Program-made: the position numbers and the translations under genes
In this document: in pieces, positions 17,744 to 26,449 of the stretch
How positions within the stretch are numbered: the stretch's first letter is position 1
Layout of the letters: each line of letters begins with the position of its first letter
Origin: Nitrospira sp.
GTDB lineage: Bacteria > Nitrospirota > Nitrospiria > Nitrospirales > Nitrospiraceae
Reading direction: 5' to 3'
Length of the DNA: 64,000 nucleotides
Assembly: GCA_031315995.1 (NCBI GenBank)
Contig: JALDRG010000002.1
Span: 310,001-374,000 of the forward strand
Notes under the pieces: generated by a model
Told to the model about the DNA's origin: nothing
The model's database searches: none
What the model saw: only the letters and a program-made list of their open reading frames with translations

Positions 17744-18403
17744 TTAGCGCGAGTGTGTGACGCCGACGCGGTCACAGTGCTGCGCAATCTTGCACCGGCT
17801 ACAGAACGGCGAGACGGGCTGGCAAAGATTCTGCCCGTATGGCACGAGCAGATCATTCAGGGTAATCCAATATTTGCGGGGAAGTCTGTCGCGGAGTGCT
17901 TGCTCCGTCTCATCGGGGCTTTCGGTCTTCACGTATCCCCACCGGTTGCTGATCCGGTGGACATGAATATCGACACAGATCCCCGGCTTTTGATACCCGA
18001 CCGTCACCACCAGATTCGCCGTCTTCCTGCCCACTCCCGGCAACGTCAGCAGCTCCTCGATTTGGTCCGGTACTCGACCTCGGTACCGTTCAAGGAGCAG
18101 AGTGCAAATCTGCCCGATCTGTTTTGCCTTGGTCCGATAAAACCCTACAGGGTAGATCGCTTGCTCAAGCGCCGACGGGGTCATCCGTTGCATTGCCGTC
18201 GGCGTCGACGCCACGGCGAAGAGCCGCGCACTGGCTTCAGCGGTTGTCTTGTCTTTGGTGCGCAGACTTAGTAGGCAGGAGATTAACACGAGGAAGGGAT
18301 CACGGCCGGACTGTCTGGCGACGGTGCCGACAACGGGCTCCGGCCAGCGGGCGATTTCCCGCTTGACCGTTTTGAGGACGGCATGGATCTCTTGCGCCTG
18401 CAT
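17744..18403 (-). CDS. nth: endonuclease III, DNA glycosylase/AP lyase (219 aa)
   Basis: Removes oxidised pyrimidines and cleaves at abasic sites. The helix-hairpin-helix LPGVGRKTANLVV holds the catalytic Lys127; Asp145 lies in VDIHVHRI. The C terminus carries the 4Fe-4S loop with Cys194, 201, 204 and 210 in the classic C-x6-C-x2-C-x5-C spacing. The start is placed at MQAQEIHAVLKTVKRE (18403); the open frame to 18502 would add a Pro-rich leader that does not belong to the family and overlaps rpsU. Length is then standard. Confidence 0.96.
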   Translation of the reverse strand: MQAQEIHAVLKTVKREIARWPEPVVGTVARQSGRDPFLVLISCLLSLRTKDKTTAEASARLFAVASTPTAMQRMTPSALEQAIYPVGFYRTKAKQIGQICTLLLERYRGRVPDQIEELLTLPGVGRKTANLVVTVGYQKPGICVDIHVHRISNRWGYVKTESPDETEQALRDRLPRKYWITLNDLLVPYGQNLCQPVSPFCSRCKIAQHCDRVGVTHSR

Positions 18404-18474
18404 GGATCTGCCGGAATGGGGGACTCGAGAGGGAGTGGCCGAACCGGTCGGCGGAGGAGGGAAACGCCTAACGT

Positions 18475-18669
18475 CTATTCCGGCCGTCTCTTCGCAAGCC
18501 ACTTCTGCCGGCGGCGCTGAGCCTCTCGCTCTTTCGCCTTTTTGCGAACACTCGGCTTTTCGTAGTACCGGCGGCGCTTCAGTTCGCGGAACAATCCTTC
18601 GCCCGCCAGTTTCTTCTTGGCGACCTTCAGGGCTTTTTCGACGTTGTTATTGAAAACCTTAATTTCCAT
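18475..18669 (-). CDS. rpsU: 30S ribosomal protein S21 (64 aa)
   Basis: Small, very basic protein starting MEIKVFNNNVEKALKVAKKK and containing GLFRELKRRRYYEKPSVRKK, the S21 hallmark. It binds near the 3' end of 16S rRNA on the small subunit and helps initiation. The ribosomal protein family is about 58-70 residues, matching. It overlaps only with the spurious extension of nth. The gap to nth's true start is 71 bases. Confidence 0.97.
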   Translation of the reverse strand: MEIKVFNNNVEKALKVAKKKLAGEGLFRELKRRRYYEKPSVRKKAKEREAQRRRQKWLAKRRPE

Positions 18670-18692
18670 CGTCAGCTACCTTCGACTCTCTT

Positions 18693-20255
18693 TCAGCGAA
18701 GTTTCAGGATATTCAACATGTTTTGGGGCCACGAATCGAAGGGCGGAGTGTAGCATAGCGATTTCGCATCCACAAGCATTTGTTCCGCGGCGGAGAACCG
18801 CTCTCGGATTGAGGCAATAAGTAGCTGATTTGGTTGAATTTTCATGTTCTCATCGACCATCCCAAGACACCCATCGATCACCGCATCGGCGAGACGCAGG
18901 CCCATGGTCAGATCAGGATGAAGTTCCGGTTTCGCTTGCGCCGAAAGACCACGCAGCAGCGGAATGAGTTCACAAGACAGTTTCACAATTTCCAGTGGCG
19001 TTTCTATTGCCCCTAATAAATTCGATGAAAGTTGGAGCGGACGGTCTGGATGGTTGAGCGGAAGTTTTTTCGCCTGGAGCACTCGCGCATAGGCATCTCG
19101 ATCCGCTTGCGCCAATTCGTGGAGGCGCGTACGAATCTCGGACAACCGAGTTTCAACCGCTCGCGCGCGAGTCAGCTTGGCCACCATGATCCCTAACCCG
19201 GCCGCAAACGCCGCCGAAAGAGCCCCCACGCTGCCCCCGGTCAGCCCCTGAGAATCCGTGATCTTCACTTCCGGCGCTGCGGCCTTCGCCGCCGGCTGGA
19301 AATGGTCATTCCCGTGCTTCGACGCCGCCAACCGTCCAATCGCCTCTCGCGACTCGGAACTGTCTAATCGCGCTTCGAGCACCTGTCGTCCGTCAAATTG
19401 GGTCAGGCATAACGCCTGTTGAGCCGTCTCCATGAGCGCCTGTTCGGGAACCAACCCTACGATTTCCGTTCCAGCCACTTCCACACCATGAACCGCGGCC
19501 TCCCGCTGCACCGCGGCCAACACGACATGGAGCGGCGTCTCCTCATGGTTCGTCAAATTCATCGACACCTGCACGAGGCTGTGACTTTTCAGTTCGACGC
19601 CGATCGCCTTGACGAACGGAAGCCCTCCGCTCGACTGACGCACGGCCCTGGCGATGGCCTTCGCTATCGAAAGATCCTGGCTCTTCAAATTCACGTTGAA
19701 GGCGATCAACGGCCACCGCGCCCCGACGACCGTGGCTCCGGCCGTCTGGTGCAGGTGCTTCGGACCGAAATCCGGCACCCAGGCAGGATCACTTCCCATG
19801 CGGTCCGCCAGCCCCTTCAGACCACCCTTGCGAATCCACTCCAGCTGTTTCCGCTCAGGCCTCGACGCCGCCTGTTCATAGAGAAACACCGGGATCTTCA
19901 ATTCATTTCCGATACGCTGGCCAACCATGCGAGCCAGTTGCACACAATCCTGCATACTGACGCCACGAATAGGCACGAACGGAATCACATCCGTCGCACC
20001 AACGCGCGGATGTTCGCCATGATGGCTTCGTAGGTCGATCAATTGGGAGGCCACCCGCGCCATCTGAAAGGCGACCTCGGCCACCGCATAGGGTCGACCG
20101 GCGAAGGTCAAGACTGCCCGATGATGGTCGGGGTCCATCGTCTCATCCAGCAAGGCGACGCCGGGCACGGATCGGACCACCCTGACTAACGCCTGGACGA
20201 CATCAGCGTTCCGGCCCTCGCTGAAATTCGGCACACATTTCACAACTTGGCTCAC
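18693..20255 (-). CDS. ftcD: bifunctional glutamate formimidoyltransferase / formimidoyl-THF cyclodeaminase (520 aa)
   Basis: Transfers the formimino group of formiminoglutamate to tetrahydrofolate and then cyclises it to methenyl-THF with ammonia release. The N-terminal transferase domain starts VKCVPNFSEGRNADVVQAL and runs to about residue 300, with GVSMQDCVQLA and the LTQFDGRQVLEARLDSSES region near its end. The cyclodeaminase domain (about 325-515) has GLTGGSVGALSAAFAAGLG and a C-terminal helical bundle. No histidine-degradation genes are adjacent, so its one-carbon role may be general. Fusion of both domains is normal in several phyla. Confidence 0.93.
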   Translation of the reverse strand: MSQVVKCVPNFSEGRNADVVQALVRVVRSVPGVALLDETMDPDHHRAVLTFAGRPYAVAEVAFQMARVASQLIDLRSHHGEHPRVGATDVIPFVPIRGVSMQDCVQLARMVGQRIGNELKIPVFLYEQAASRPERKQLEWIRKGGLKGLADRMGSDPAWVPDFGPKHLHQTAGATVVGARWPLIAFNVNLKSQDLSIAKAIARAVRQSSGGLPFVKAIGVELKSHSLVQVSMNLTNHEETPLHVVLAAVQREAAVHGVEVAGTEIVGLVPEQALMETAQQALCLTQFDGRQVLEARLDSSESREAIGRLAASKHGNDHFQPAAKAAAPEVKITDSQGLTGGSVGALSAAFAAGLGIMVAKLTRARAVETRLSEIRTRLHELAQADRDAYARVLQAKKLPLNHPDRPLQLSSNLLGAIETPLEIVKLSCELIPLLRGLSAQAKPELHPDLTMGLRLADAVIDGCLGMVDENMKIQPNQLLIASIRERFSAAEQMLVDAKSLCYTPPFDSWPQNMLNILKLR

Positions 20256-20315
20256 GGAGTTCCCTCTGACACCCTAACCGACAGGACCCTGGTCCTCCGA
20301 CAGATTAAGGCAAGA

Positions 20316-20352
20316 AAAAAGCCGGGGGCTGGTGATTATGCCCTCCGGCTTT
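20316..20352 (-). terminator. rho-independent terminator after tusA
   Basis: Stem AAAGCCGGGGG (20318-20328) against CCCTCCGGCTTT (20341-20352) with one bulged base and a 12-base loop. On the minus strand it is followed by TTTTTTCTTG. It lies between the tusA-like stop and ftcD, so it closes the DsrE-TusA transcript. Confidence 0.7.
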
Positions 20353-20395
20353 GCATACCATGACAGTCTCGCAGCTGCGCGCCTGTCGCTGAGTG

Positions 20396-20641
20396 CTACT
20401 TGGTTTTCTTGACGAAAGCCTTGTAGATCCGCTTGGAGGAACGCTGCTCCTCTTCCATCCCCACCATTTCATGGCCGGTCGTCTCACACCAGGCCGGCAT
20501 ATCCTTCTTAATGCCTTCGTCGTCCGAGACGACTTCCAGCACTTGACCCATCGTGAGTTCCTTGATCTTCTTCGAGGTCAAAATAATCGGCATCGGGCAG
20601 AAATACCCCAATGTATCGAGTTTCACATCAGCCTGCATCAT
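20396..20641 (-). CDS. TusA/SirA-like sulfur carrier (81 aa)
   Basis: Cytoplasmic sulfur carrier fold. The motif YFCPMPIILTSKKIKEL has the Cys-Pro-x-Pro loop with Cys15 that holds the persulfide. The C-terminal helix and strand GHEMVGMEEEQRSSKRIYKAF match the family, which is about 75-85 residues. It is 21 bases downstream of a DsrE-family gene, a pairing seen in sulfur-oxidising and related bacteria. Partner and substrate are not specified by sequence. A terminator-like hairpin follows. Confidence 0.9.
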   Translation of the reverse strand: MMQADVKLDTLGYFCPMPIILTSKKIKELTMGQVLEVVSDDEGIKKDMPAWCETTGHEMVGMEEEQRSSKRIYKAFVKKTK

Positions 20642-20662
20642 GCCGTCCCCTCAGCCCCTCGC

Positions 20663-21193
20663 TTATATAAACAGATTGACGTTTCCCTGCTTGGCTTCGG
20701 CCAAGTAGGTGGTCACACCGGCGAATTGGTCGATTCCGTCGATCAACGTGTCTTTGGTGATGCCCATCAGCCCCATGGTCGTCGTGCACGCGATGAAGTG
20801 AACTCCGAGATCCAACGCCATTTGCATCAATTCCGGCACACCCGGCATACGATTCTGTTTCATCACGACCTGCATCATCTTCGTGCCCAGACCCCCGAAA
20901 TGAAAGCGAGACAGGGGCAACGCATCGGCTCCGCCCTTATTGAGGAATCCGAACATACGGCGCAACCAATCCGTAGCCGAACTGCTGACCCCTTTTTTGC
21001 GGATCGTATTTAGTCCCCAGAACGTGAAGAAGACCGTCACTCGCATCCCCATGGCAGCCGCTCCAGTGGCGATAATGAAAGCGGCCATGGCCTTATCGAG
21101 GTCTCCGCTGAGAAGGACGATCGTGACGCGATCAGCTTTCGACTCACGGAGTTCCGCCAGCGCGGCAGTGGGCTCGATTTGTGCGGTTGTCAT
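20663..21193 (-). CDS. DsrE2-like peroxiredoxin family protein (176 aa)
   Basis: Starts at MTTAQIEPTAALAEL (21193); the longer frame to 21241 lacks support. The DsrE2/DrsE-type protein has VTIVLLSGDLDKAMAAFIIA, GMRVTVFFTFWGLNTIRKK, and the C-terminal GVHFIACTTTMGLMGITKD, which contains the conserved Cys. It ends EAKQGNVNLFI, like its 139-aa paralogue. Membrane-associated in some relatives, but only amphipathic helices are seen here. It pairs with TusA downstream in one operon. Likely to take part in persulfide transfer or thiol redox chemistry. Confidence 0.85.
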   Translation of the reverse strand: MTTAQIEPTAALAELRESKADRVTIVLLSGDLDKAMAAFIIATGAAAMGMRVTVFFTFWGLNTIRKKGVSSSATDWLRRMFGFLNKGGADALPLSRFHFGGLGTKMMQVVMKQNRMPGVPELMQMALDLGVHFIACTTTMGLMGITKDTLIDGIDQFAGVTTYLAEAKQGNVNLFI

Positions 21194-21445
21194 CGGGTAC
21201 CTCGCCTCTCGGAATACAGATATGACACGATACGCCATCAAAAATGACTATAGTCTCCGCTTCTTTTTCTTGTCAAGAAATGGGATCCCACGACAGAACG
21301 TTCCCCGTGCAGACGGCTCCGGACCACGGGCGGCAGCCTTCGCCCCGCGCCGTCGCTTTGCTTGACCTGCTGCAGGCCCACCGTTATAGTCCCTTTGTGC
21401 GTACAGTGCCTCCTCACGCCCCCGAACCAGGTTGCCGCAACACCC

Positions 21446-22534
21446 ATGAACACAGACCTCATCACCGAACTCAAACCGACTAAAAGCGCCCCGTTGTTTG
21501 GATTCTGGTACCCGGCCACCACGAGCAACTCGCTGGGGTTCGGCCAAATGCAATCTCAAGTGATGCTGGGGCAACCGATTCTCGTGTGCCGTGACCGCCA
21601 GGGACAGGTCGCCGCCATGCGCGACATTTGTCCGCATCGCGGGATGCCGCTGTCATTCGGACATTTTGATGGAGACCGCGTCGAATGCGCTTATCATGGA
21701 TGGCAATTCGACATGGGCGGCCGCTGCCGGCATATCCCGGCCTTGGTTGAGGGCTCTGCGCTCCAACCCGACAAGATCGGCATCACCTCATACCCCTGCC
21801 AGGATCAGGACGGGTACGTCTGGGTGTTTCTCGCGGATCCCCACCATCCGAATCAACCTGTTCCGGAACTCCCGCGCCTTCCCTTGCCGTCGGAATCTTA
21901 TCGTATGATCCAGATCTCGACATTGTTGGACTGCACCATCGACGACGGCATCGTCGGTCTCATGGATCCGGCCCATGGTCCCTTCGTTCACCAGAGCTCC
22001 TGGTGGCGGACCAAAGCCAGCATGCACGACAAAGCGAAGACCTTTGAGCCGATCCCGAATGGGTTTCGCATGGTTCCCCATGCGCCCTCGAAGAACAGCG
22101 GACCCTATAAGTTGCTGAACAAGCTATACGGAGGCCCCCTGACGACCACCATCGATTTTGTCCTGCCCAATCAACGGTTCGAGTTGGTGCAATGCGGGTC
22201 GATGTTCATTTCCTCGCGTGCCACCGTGACACCAATCGGCGAGCAACAATGTCGAATCGATTTTGCCGCCGCCTGGAACATCCTTCCCTGGCTGCCCTTC
22301 GCCAAACCCCTGTTCCGTTATTTTGCCAATATCTTCATGAGTCAGGATAAGCAGGCCATGGAGCGACAAGCCGTGGGACTAAAATACAAACCGGCGCTGA
22401 TGCTGATTGATGACGCCGACACCCCTGCCAAGTGGTACTACAAACTCAAGGCCGCCCATCTTGCCGCCGCCCAAACCGGACGCCCCTTGGACCATCCGCT
22501 CAAAGACCGCGTGACGCTTCGGTGGAGAAGTTAG
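21446..22534 (+). CDS. Rieske non-heme iron oxygenase, alpha-subunit type (362 aa)
   Basis: The start is MNTDLITELKPTKSA at 21446. The Rieske 2Fe-2S ligands are Cys62, His64, Cys81 and His84 (ICPHRGMPLS, CAYHGWQFD). The mononuclear iron site shows Asp174, His177 and His182 in MDPAHGPFVHQSSWW, as in VanA- and pheophorbide-like oxygenases. The C-terminal region is large and Trp/Phe-rich. The substrate (aromatic, sterol-like or tetrapyrrole) cannot be read from sequence. It needs a separate reductase, none of which is adjacent. Divergent from the DsrE-TusA operon by 252 bases. Confidence 0.87.
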   Translation: MNTDLITELKPTKSAPLFGFWYPATTSNSLGFGQMQSQVMLGQPILVCRDRQGQVAAMRDICPHRGMPLSFGHFDGDRVECAYHGWQFDMGGRCRHIPALVEGSALQPDKIGITSYPCQDQDGYVWVFLADPHHPNQPVPELPRLPLPSESYRMIQISTLLDCTIDDGIVGLMDPAHGPFVHQSSWWRTKASMHDKAKTFEPIPNGFRMVPHAPSKNSGPYKLLNKLYGGPLTTTIDFVLPNQRFELVQCGSMFISSRATVTPIGEQQCRIDFAAAWNILPWLPFAKPLFRYFANIFMSQDKQAMERQAVGLKYKPALMLIDDADTPAKWYYKLKAAHLAAAQTGRPLDHPLKDRVTLRWRS

Positions 22535-22543
22535 CCGACTGCG

Positions 22544-24568
22544 TTACCTGACCTGCTGACTTGTGCCATGATTCGGCTCGTTCAGCAGCGCCATGGCTCG
22601 ACGAATTTGGTCCCTGGAGCCGAGCAGCGTGACCACGTCGCCCGCCTGCAGACGCACGGTTTCGGATGGATTGGACTGAGTAACCTGGCTGCGAGTCCAG
22701 GCGATCACCGACGCGCCGGTCCGGGGCCGGATGGAGAGCTCTGCCAGCGACTTGCCGACTGCCGGAGCCTCGTCGTCGATTCGACAGGTCTCCACTTCGA
22801 CATCGGTCAAGGTTCCCCCGCGGAGATGATGGGCTAATTCCGGCATCTCACTACGACGCAGCAGCGCATAGCCCTCCCGCCTGATTTGCTCGGCCTTTCG
22901 CGCCACAAACTCCTGCGGCAAACTGTAGGTACGCAGCACCAGCGCGAAGATTTCGATCGATGTCTCGAATTCCTCCGGCACCACGTCGTCCGCCCCCAAC
23001 TGATGCAGCTCTTCCAACTCACGCAAGTATCGCGTCCGCACCACGATGTGCAGCTTCGAGTTCAACCCCTTCGCCACCTTCACCGTACGTCGGGCTGTGA
23101 ACGGGTCGGACAACGCCACGACCAGCACTTTGGCGTTTTCAATCTTCATGTGTCGTAGGACGTTGGCGTTCGAACCATCGCCGTAATAAATCGGCACGCC
23201 ATGACGCGACTCACGGCGGACCGTTTCGCCGTCCAGATCAAGGGCGACGTGTGGAATCTCGGTTTCGCTCAACACGCGAGCCAAGTTTCGCCCATTGAGC
23301 CCGTACCCCACAATGATCACATGGTCCTTGATCCGGATCTGGGATCCCTCCAGCTGCTCCACATGGGCGGCGGTTCGAGACGGCATCCAGCCCCGGACCC
23401 GTTGCATCGCTTCGACTCGCCGACCCAAATGAGGCGACCACTGCATCAAGAACGGCGTCACCACCATCGTCAATACCGACACGGCAAGAAATAACTGGTA
23501 CTGGGCCGCGGTGAACAAACCGGCATCCTGCCCCTGCTGCGCCAGGATAAAACTGAATTCGCCGACCTGCGCGAGCGCGACCCCAACCAGAACCGCCGAC
23601 CTCGGGGGAGCCGATGCGGCAAGCATCGCGCCACCCCCCGCCACCAGTTTTCCCACTAGCACCGCGACCAGAAGCCCCAACACCATAAACGGGTGATCCA
23701 GCACGACCCGCAAATCCATCAGGACCCCGATCGACACAAAAAACAGACTATTAAAACTGTCACGAAACGGCAGCACCTCCGCGAGGGCCTGATGACTGTA
23801 TTCCGACTCAGAAATAACCAGCCCGGCGATAAACGCGCCGAGCGCCAATGACAGGCCGCCCAGCGAGGTCAACCAGGCGATGCCGAGGCACAGCACGATG
23901 ATCGACAGCAGGAACAGCTCCCGACTCCGACTCCGCACGATGTGCCGCAACAAGCGCGGCACGAGATACCAGGCTGCCGCAACGATCAACCCCACGACCA
24001 CCGCCGCTTTCACTAGCGTCATGAAGACGGTCCCCATCGCGCTCCCGCTGGGAGTGGCCAACACCGGGGTGATGAGCATCATCGGCACGACGGCGAGGTC
24101 CTGGAAAATGAGAATCGCGACGGTGGCGCGCCCGTGAAACGAATCACTCTCCCCTTGTTCAGAAAGGGCTTTCAGCACGATAGCCGTGCTGCTCAATGAG
24201 AGGAGAAAGCCCCAGAAGATCCCTTGTTGATAGGAGAGGCCCAGGGCCAGGGCGCCGAGCAATGCCAGAATCAAAACGCCTCCGGTTTGAACCGGAGCTG
24301 CGACCATGAGAATGCGGCGGGCCGCCGCAAAATGCGCGGACGAAAACTCCATCCCGATGGTGAACAACAGCAGGACGATTCCGATTTCAGCCAACACCTG
24401 CACCTGCGACACATCGGGAATCAGATGTAGCCCATGTGGACCGATCAGGGCTCCAGCGACCAAGAACCCGGCGATCGACGGCAGCCGGAACTGGTGAAAC
24501 ACGAAGACCACCGCAGTGGAGACTGCGTAGATCACCAACAGATCGCCGAGAACTGCGTAGTCACTCAT
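22544..24568 (-). CDS. Kef/YbaL-type K+/H+ antiporter with RCK domains (674 aa)
   Basis: CPA2 cation:proton antiporter. It begins MSDYAVLGDLLVIYAVST and contains about twelve membrane helices (GFLVAGALIGPHGLHL, EIGIVLLLFTIGMEFS and others) to about residue 390. A TrkA-N Rossmann domain follows (HVIIVGYGLNGRNLARVLS, about 415-530), then a TrkA-C domain at the end (about 590-670). Regulation by nucleotide binding at GYGLNGRN is expected. It is convergent with the Rieske gene, ten bases apart. The glutathione-binding determinants of KefB/C were not verified, so a general family name is given. Confidence 0.92.
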   Translation of the reverse strand: MSDYAVLGDLLVIYAVSTAVVFVFHQFRLPSIAGFLVAGALIGPHGLHLIPDVSQVQVLAEIGIVLLLFTIGMEFSSAHFAAARRILMVAAPVQTGGVLILALLGALALGLSYQQGIFWGFLLSLSSTAIVLKALSEQGESDSFHGRATVAILIFQDLAVVPMMLITPVLATPSGSAMGTVFMTLVKAAVVVGLIVAAAWYLVPRLLRHIVRSRSRELFLLSIIVLCLGIAWLTSLGGLSLALGAFIAGLVISESEYSHQALAEVLPFRDSFNSLFFVSIGVLMDLRVVLDHPFMVLGLLVAVLVGKLVAGGGAMLAASAPPRSAVLVGVALAQVGEFSFILAQQGQDAGLFTAAQYQLFLAVSVLTMVVTPFLMQWSPHLGRRVEAMQRVRGWMPSRTAAHVEQLEGSQIRIKDHVIIVGYGLNGRNLARVLSETEIPHVALDLDGETVRRESRHGVPIYYGDGSNANVLRHMKIENAKVLVVALSDPFTARRTVKVAKGLNSKLHIVVRTRYLRELEELHQLGADDVVPEEFETSIEIFALVLRTYSLPQEFVARKAEQIRREGYALLRRSEMPELAHHLRGGTLTDVEVETCRIDDEAPAVGKSLAELSIRPRTGASVIAWTRSQVTQSNPSETVRLQAGDVVTLLGSRDQIRRAMALLNEPNHGTSQQVR

Positions 24569-24967
24569 CGTGTCATGGGGACCGGATTGTGGTCGTGAAT
24601 AGGCGTCGATGCGCTGTCGTGACGCAGCATACCGTAGGGAACTCAACCGAACAAGAAGTTCCGCTTGTCGGCACGACGATTCCTGCCGGCATGGTCCATT
24701 GAGAATCTACGTTCACTCTCAGGCTGTCCAGGACACGCGTGTGCCTGATGATGAAGAGTCCCGCGCCGGAGTCCGGGCAGGCTTGAAGGAGGGAGTCGCG
24801 TCCTCGCTGTTCCGACGGCCTCCTCGGCGACCCGACTGGCCGATACGCACTTGCTCCGCCAGGTTCTGGACAGAGTCAACTCGGACGATCTCGCCCGTCG
24901 GCTCGCTTCACCAATGTTCTAAAGAGGAGGAAGAGTCGCTACCGCGAGACTCACACAGCGGCGGGAT
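24569..24967. other. intergenic region, no gene seen
   Basis: 399 bases between the divergent antiporter start and the stop of the small secreted gene. Open frames exist on both strands but have no homology-like pattern or ribosome site, and they are Arg/Ser-rich as expected from random GC-rich sequence. It should hold the antiporter promoter. Confidence 0.5.
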
Positions 24968-25363
24968 CTAGAAAGGAATGCGAATGCCCATTTGAAATTC
25001 GTTCGGCATCATGCCCTGGCCCAACGAAGTGCCCAAGAGGTTTTGTTGCGAAAACCCGGACGCAGGACCAAGGGCCCGATCTCGATCCGTTACATACCCT
25101 CCACCGAATCCGGCGCCGACATAGGGGATCAGCGTCTGCTCACTGACTTGTAGACGACCGCTCAGTGTCGGCGTCTGCCGAAAAATGTCGCCTTCCCGAT
25201 CGCCGACGGCCGGAACTTGAGACAACGTGGTCGCCGACTCGCTCCGCGTCTCACTCCGGGCCGGGGGCTCGATCAGCGGCGCTTCCGCCCGCGCCAGACC
25301 CGAACCGGCACCCATCAGCCATCCTGCGGCGAGTAACGAACGAATCACTCGATTACGTGTCAT
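24968..25363 (-). CDS. exported hypothetical protein (131 aa)
   Basis: Signal peptide VIRSLLAAGWLMGAGSGLARA, start at MTRNRVIRS (25363). The mature part begins with a flexible Glu/Arg/Ser-rich stretch and ends with Gly-rich strands LIPYVGAGFGGGYV and EFQMGIRIPF. The terminal Phe and the alternating strands are typical of the last strand of an outer-membrane beta-barrel, but at only 110 mature residues it is too short for a full barrel. Perhaps an eroded or oligomeric barrel protein. No family recognised. Confidence 0.62.
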   Translation of the reverse strand: MTRNRVIRSLLAAGWLMGAGSGLARAEAPLIEPPARSETRSESATTLSQVPAVGDREGDIFRQTPTLSGRLQVSEQTLIPYVGAGFGGGYVTDRDRALGPASGFSQQNLLGTSLGQGMMPNEFQMGIRIPF

Positions 25364-25556
25364 GTCTTCCTCAGACCTGTGCCGCACGTCGCGTGCATAT
25401 GCTCTCTACTGTACTCCATACGTCACGCCGCAACAAGTAGCCAATCCGTCACTTCTGAACCTCCTCTCTCAACCATTCGGACGGTAAACATTTTGCTGAA
25501 TCTTGATTCTTCCGAACCGTCTTATTACTCTGCCGAAAGCACAGTCTCTGCTGCGC

Positions 25557-25579
25557 GTCGTGCCGGGGAACGGCACGAC
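25557..25579. other. nine-base-pair hairpin upstream of deacetylase gene
   Basis: GTCGTGCCG, loop GGGAA, CGGCACGAC: a perfect 9-bp stem 33 bases before the ATG at 25612. It could be an operator or 5' UTR structure. No T run, so not a typical terminator. Confidence 0.4.
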
Positions 25580-25611
25580 CGCACGCGCGACATTGATCCA
25601 TCTGGATTTCC

Positions 25612-26394
25612 ATGATCTGCCTGACCGGCAACATACGCCATCGGTCCTATCGCAGTGTCGATAGGCGGTATTCGAAACACACCGAAGTGCAGTCGGCACT
25701 GCGATACTGCGACATCGCCGCTCAACACAACGTGAAGGCGACGATCTTCATCACCGGAAAAGCCTGCCTCGAGGAACGGGATTCTGTGGCGGACTTAGGC
25801 CGGCTCGCCAACTCCGAGATCGGCGGACACACCTACTGCGCCTTTCAATCGATCCGGCATTGGCTCTCAAAACACCTCGGCGGGTCTGTGCTGGGATCGG
25901 CGGCCATGCAACGTCATGATATTGCGCGGACCATCGCGGCCATTCAGGACGTCACGGGGAAGCGGATCACGGCCTGGCGCAACCATGACTCCCTCTACAA
26001 TGTCCGCACCTATCCGCTGCTCGGAGCCTGCGGCATCAGGGTGGTATCGGATCGACTCACGGAACATTCGACGGCAGTCGAACGTGTGAGTCAGGAACTG
26101 CTGTCACTCCCGATCAATACCCTGCCCGATCATGAGTATCTCCTGCACGGCCGCTACACGACCGGGCGCATCGGCTTCGCACAGCTCCAAGGACGACGGA
26201 CGATCCAGGAATGGCGGGAAACCGTGGAGCATCAAGTTCAGACGATCGAACAGCTGGGCGGAATCGCCACCATCGTCGCTCATCCCCTCTGCATGGATAT
26301 CGCAGACGGCATGCACGCGTTCGAACAACTGTGTCGGTTTCTATCGCGATACGACACCCGATGGGTGTCGGAGGTGACGGAACGGCCTGACTAG
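25612..26394 (+). CDS. polysaccharide deacetylase-like protein (260 aa)
   Basis: Carbohydrate esterase 4-type protein, probably cytoplasmic as no signal is present. It starts MICLTGNIRHRSYRS. The segment AAQHNVKATIFITGK is the strand seen just after the first catalytic motif in CE4 enzymes; GGHTYCAF occupies the GHHTxxH position, and AWRNHDSLYN corresponds to the RPP motif region. The usual metal Asp pair (DD near the start) is not obvious (LTGNI instead), so activity is uncertain. A deacetylase of this shape could trim exopolysaccharide. Its neighbour downstream is a convergent UDP-glucuronate epimerase. Confidence 0.75.
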   Translation: MICLTGNIRHRSYRSVDRRYSKHTEVQSALRYCDIAAQHNVKATIFITGKACLEERDSVADLGRLANSEIGGHTYCAFQSIRHWLSKHLGGSVLGSAAMQRHDIARTIAAIQDVTGKRITAWRNHDSLYNVRTYPLLGACGIRVVSDRLTEHSTAVERVSQELLSLPINTLPDHEYLLHGRYTTGRIGFAQLQGRRTIQEWRETVEHQVQTIEQLGGIATIVAHPLCMDIADGMHAFEQLCRFLSRYDTRWVSEVTERPD

Positions 26395-26449
26395 CCAGTT
26401 CCCATGAGCCTCAGGACACATGCGGCCGGAGCAGAGGCTCCGGTCCTGA

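Noticed and set aside
24609..24971. 120-residue plus-strand frame after the antiporter start
   Set aside because: Arg/Ser-rich, no homology-like motifs and no ribosome site.
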